Shown piece by piece: positions 61,174 through 64,000 of a stretch of 64,000 nucleotides of DNA. Source of the stretch: an uncultured Collinsella sp. (GTDB lineage: Bacteria > Actinomycetota > Coriobacteriia > Coriobacteriales > Coriobacteriaceae); the NCBI GenBank assembly GCA_958437495.1, contig CAUBOH010000004.1, positions 1 through 64,000 of the forward strand, given 5' to 3'. Position numbers and translations under genes: made by a program. How positions within the stretch are numbered: the first letter of the stretch is position 1; each line of letters opens with the position of its first letter. The notes beneath the pieces were generated by a model. The model searched no databases. It was given only the letters and a program-made list of their open reading frames with translations, and was not told the origin of the DNA.

Positions 61174-61878
61174 TTACGGCAGGATATGGAAGCCGAGCGT
61201 CGCGATATCCTTGGCAAAACCGCGGACGGTGTCGAGCGAGACCTCGTACGGGTCGCGACCGATGTTCTTGCGCTTGGCCAGGATGCTGTTGGGCACCGTG
61301 ATAATCTGGCAACCGCAGGCTTCGGCCTGGTAGATGTTGATGAGCTCGCGCGTGGACGCCCACAGGACCTCGCAGCTGGGCTTTGCGGCGGCCTTCTTGA
61401 CCGACTCCGTCATAAACGGAATGGGATCGACGCCGGTGTCGGCAATGCGGCCGGCAAAGAGCGAGATGATGGACGGCGTCTCGGCGTCAACGGCCTCGAC
61501 CATCTCATCGACCTGCTCGGGCGTAAAGATGGTGGTGACGTTGACCTTGATGCCATCGGCTGAAAGCTTGCGGACCAGCTCGGCGGTGGAATCGCCCTTG
61601 GTAGTCACGCACGGAATCTTGACGTAGACGTTATCTGCCCAGGTAGCGATCTCGCGAGCCTCGACCTCCATGGTCTCGACGTCGTCGGCAAAGACTTCAA
61701 ACGAGACGGACACATCGGTGATGTGGGCCAGGACCTCCTTGGCAAACGCGCGGTAATCCGTCACGCCGCCCTTCTTCATAAGGGACGGGTTGGTCGTGAA
61801 ACCCTGAACGTTGCCGTTCTCGTACATGTCGAGCATGCCCTCGAGGTTTGCACCGTCAGCGAACACCTTGATTGCCAT
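61174..61878 (-). CDS. transaldolase / fructose-6-phosphate aldolase family protein
   Basis: 234 aa, the short single-domain class. The Schiff-base Lys is in NVYVKIPCVT (about 83-92), with FTTNPSLMKKGG (about 27-38) and the phosphate-binding SLFAGRIADTG (about 141-151) and ASTRELINIYQAEA segments. Such enzymes cleave or transfer dihydroxyacetone units in pentose-phosphate metabolism. ATG at 61878 with AAAGGA about 10 bases upstream. Near ascorbate-type PTS genes, which feed into pentose phosphates. Confidence 0.9.
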   Translation of the reverse strand: MAIKVFADGANLEGMLDMYENGNVQGFTTNPSLMKKGGVTDYRAFAKEVLAHITDVSVSFEVFADDVETMEVEAREIATWADNVYVKIPCVTTKGDSTAELVRKLSADGIKVNVTTIFTPEQVDEMVEAVDAETPSIISLFAGRIADTGVDPIPFMTESVKKAAAKPSCEVLWASTRELINIYQAEACGCQIITVPNSILAKRKNIGRDPYEVSLDTVRGFAKDIATLGFHILP

Positions 61879-62106
61879 CTGCCTGATTCCTTTCGTTAGC
61901 ATACGGCCGATAAACTGCTAAACACTTTACCTACGTTTATCAAGGCGTGAACTGCGGGTTTTTGTCTTCTCGGCGAACGGTTTTGCAGTTTTACCATTTT
62001 TATATCGACACCCCAGCGGCAAAACGTTTTTGCTGATCATCGCGGTTAATTCCGTTCGCGGCGCAGAGACAGCGCTTCACCGGCGCGTTTTCACAACCAC
62101 TCCAAA

Positions 62107-62145
62107 ACAAAAAGCGGTGACGCCTCATTTGAGACGTCACCGCTT
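62107..62145 (-). terminator. intrinsic terminator of the PTS operon
   Basis: AAGCGGTGACGcCTC / GAGaCGTCACCGCTT with a short AT loop. On the minus strand a U run follows (about 62107-62112). Confidence 0.85.
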
Positions 62146-62202
62146 CCGTGTAGGAGCCGGTTATCGGAGCTCCGCCCGATTAGGGCTTAACGTATGCCTG
62201 GA

Positions 62203-63594
62203 TTACTCTTCCTCAACGTGGTTGATCACAGCACCCTTGGTGTGGATGAAGTTGGGGACGAAGGCGACGATCAGAAGGACAGCGAGAATCGCGTAGACAC
62301 CAGTGGTACCGAAGGCCTCGGCAGCGCGGCCGAGCGTAATACCAATGACGGAGAAGTCGAAGTCGCCGAACGTAGTGTTCTTGAAGCCAAAGACGTCAAG
62401 AACGGGCAGGAGCAGGGCCGGGGCAAAGGTGATGAGCAGGCCGTTGACGAAAGCACCAAGAGCTGCACCCTTGCGACCGCCGGTAGCATTGCCGTAGATG
62501 CCGGCGGTAGCACCGCAGAAGAAGTGGGGAACCATGCCCGGGATGATGAAGATGCCCAGGGTAGCGCCCACGATGAACATACCGACTACGCCACCGATGA
62601 AGGAGGCAACAAAGCCGAGGATGACGGCAGTGGGAGCATAGGGGAAGAAGACGGCGCAGTCGACGGCAGGGATAGCGCCAGGGATCAGCTTGTTGGAGAT
62701 GCCCTGGAAAGCCGGGACCAGGTCGGCGAGGATCATACGAACGCCGTTGTAGACGATGGTGACACCGACGGCGAAGGACAGGGCGCAGGTCAGGGCATAG
62801 ACGATTACATTGTCGCCGCCAGCGGTCTTGGTAACGACCGCAGGATCTGCGATGTACGCGGCGAAAGCGGTAACCAGGTAGAAGAAGGCCATGGTAAGAG
62901 CCGTGGAGATGGTGGTGTCGCGCAGGAAGGCGAACTTCTCGGGAACCTCGATCTTCTCGGTGCTGTTCTCCTCGGCGTCCTTAGCAAAAAGCGTACCGAC
63001 TGCAGCGGAGATGTAATAGGCAAGTGAGCCGAAGTGGCCCATGGCGATTTCATCGCCATCGGTAACCTTCTCGGTGAAACGCTGACCAACGGCGGGAAGC
63101 ATAGCGCTCACGAGGCCCAGGAACATGCCGCCCACGATGACAAGCTGAACATCCTGGAAGCCAGATGCCTGCAGAACGGCAGACAGCAGGCAAGCCATGA
63201 ACATGCTGTGATGGCCCGTCAGGAAGATGTACTTAAACTTGGTAAAGCGAGCAATGATAATGTTCACGACGTAGCCGAGAATCAGGATCATCATGGTCTG
63301 AACGCCGAGGACGCTCTGAGCCATCGAAACGACGACCTCGTTGTTGGGCACGACGCCGGTGATGTGGAAACCGGTCTCGATGAAGGTACCCAGCGGAGCA
63401 AGGTTGTCCTGAACAACAGCGGCGCCGGCAGACAGCATGATGTAACCAAGAATGGGCTTCAGGGTTCCCGTCATCACCTTGTGGGCAGGGCGCTTGAGCG
63501 CAACAAGACCCACAAAGGCAAATAGACCCATGATCCATGCTGGCTTGGTCAGAATCGATTGGATAAACTCAAGTATGGGAAGGATGGCTTGCAT
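62203..63594 (-). CDS. PTS ascorbate-type transporter subunit IIC (UlaA/SgaT family)
   Basis: 463-aa membrane component with about 11 hydrophobic segments. Visible family features: KPILGYIMLSAGAAVVQDNL, seen here as ILGYIMLSAGAA (about 47-58), FLTGHHSMFMACLLSAVLQA, seen here as LTGHHSMFMACL (about 122-133), and the C-terminal GIFIIPGMVPHFFCGATAGI, seen here as PGMVPHFFCGATAG. Imports L-ascorbate or a related pentitol/ketose with phosphorylation. ATG at 63594 with AAAGGA 7 bases upstream. Paired with IIB upstream; IIA is not in the window. Confidence 0.88.
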   Translation of the reverse strand: MQAILPILEFIQSILTKPAWIMGLFAFVGLVALKRPAHKVMTGTLKPILGYIMLSAGAAVVQDNLAPLGTFIETGFHITGVVPNNEVVVSMAQSVLGVQTMMILILGYVVNIIIARFTKFKYIFLTGHHSMFMACLLSAVLQASGFQDVQLVIVGGMFLGLVSAMLPAVGQRFTEKVTDGDEIAMGHFGSLAYYISAAVGTLFAKDAEENSTEKIEVPEKFAFLRDTTISTALTMAFFYLVTAFAAYIADPAVVTKTAGGDNVIVYALTCALSFAVGVTIVYNGVRMILADLVPAFQGISNKLIPGAIPAVDCAVFFPYAPTAVILGFVASFIGGVVGMFIVGATLGIFIIPGMVPHFFCGATAGIYGNATGGRKGAALGAFVNGLLITFAPALLLPVLDVFGFKNTTFGDFDFSVIGITLGRAAEAFGTTGVYAILAVLLIVAFVPNFIHTKGAVINHVEEE

Positions 63595-63665
63595 CTGCGC
63601 TTCCTTTCTCTCTAACGTGGGCGCGTTTCCCTCTTCCACAGGGAACCGCCCTTTTTTGTGCCGCT

Positions 63666-63941
63666 TTAGGCGTTAGCGGCGGCCGCCTTGATCGCCTCGA
63701 GGGCGTCTTCGCGGATCTTCTTCTTGTTCACATAGCTGCGAACGATCACAACGTTGCCGTGGAGCTCGGGGGCGAGTTCCTTAACGGTGATGAACAGATC
63801 CGGATTTGCGGAAGAAGCACCGTTCAGGTCCATAGACTCAACGTCGGCCTTGATGCCCTCCTCCTCGCAAAGCTCCTCGACTTTGCCAGCGAGCATCAGG
63901 CTGGACCCGATGCCGTTTCCGCATACGGTGATGATATGCAT
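63666..63941 (-). CDS. PTS ascorbate-type subunit IIB (UlaB/SgaB family)
   Basis: 91 aa. Lactose/ascorbate-type IIB fold with the phosphorylated Cys at residue 7 in ITVCGNGIGSSLML (4-17). Receives phosphate from IIA and passes it to the incoming sugar in IIC. SD AGAGGAAGG before the ATG at 63941. It precedes IIC by 71 bases; further genes of the operon probably lie beyond the right edge. Confidence 0.92.
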   Translation of the reverse strand: MHIITVCGNGIGSSLMLAGKVEELCEEEGIKADVESMDLNGASSANPDLFITVKELAPELHGNVVIVRSYVNKKKIREDALEAIKAAAANA

Positions 63942-64000
63942 GGCAACCTTCCTCTCCTACACGTGACGGTTTTCCGTCTATCCAAAAGCGGCGACGCATC

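Overview
The window is about 64 kb of high-GC bacterial chromosome. Gene content and style fit a gut Coriobacteriia/Collinsella-like actinobacterium: a complete F-type ATP synthase operon, murA and an LCP cell-wall enzyme, release-factor genes, amino-acid ABC and PTS transporters, an LPXTG surface protein, and leaders with frequent GTG/TTG starts behind clear Shine-Dalgarno (SD) sites. Taxonomy is inferred from memory of such genomes; no search was run.

Layout. 0.2-7 kb: phosphohexomutase, homocysteine methyltransferase with a DtxR/MntR regulator, peptidase T, an LCP transferase and murA. 7-14 kb: atpIBEFHAGDC on the minus strand. 14-26 kb: upp, glpK, a Sua5/YrdC protein, hicBA, prmC (with a large insertion), prfA, an M20 peptidase and an amino-acid ABC transporter. 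26-34 kb: aldose epimerase, an anchored protein, then a locus resembling a gallate/hydroxybenzoate decarboxylase system (MerR regulator, UbiX, LpdC-like UbiD, DASS anion transporter). It ends with a protein fusing an LpdD-like prenyl-flavin chaperone domain to a type I isopentenyl-diphosphate isomerase-like domain. 34-37 kb: an MFS transporter and an AAA ATPase (DUF4143 type).

37.05-47.32 kb is an integrative element inserted in the 5' end of a low-molecular-weight protein tyrosine phosphatase gene. The first 12 codons of that gene remain at the left end and stop at once. An intact gene, with a diverged 5' end apparently supplied by the element, stands at the right end. The element carries an XRE regulator at the left, an excisionase-like protein and a tyrosine integrase at the right, and a cell-envelope cargo between. 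The cargo is two paralogous membrane proteins (the first broken by an amber stop), an LPXTG leucine-rich-repeat protein, two anchored proteins sharing a PGDY-type domain, a Tat-type lipoprotein, and two small unknown genes.

47-64 kb: pyridoxine-type kinase, a MarR-controlled heterodimeric ABC exporter, a LysR-controlled SDR/MFS/Gfo-Idh operon, tex, a small transaldolase and ascorbate-type PTS IIC/IIB genes.

The gaps hold several families of long inverted repeats. Many sit directly against stop codons, and one family shows compensatory changes between its two copies.
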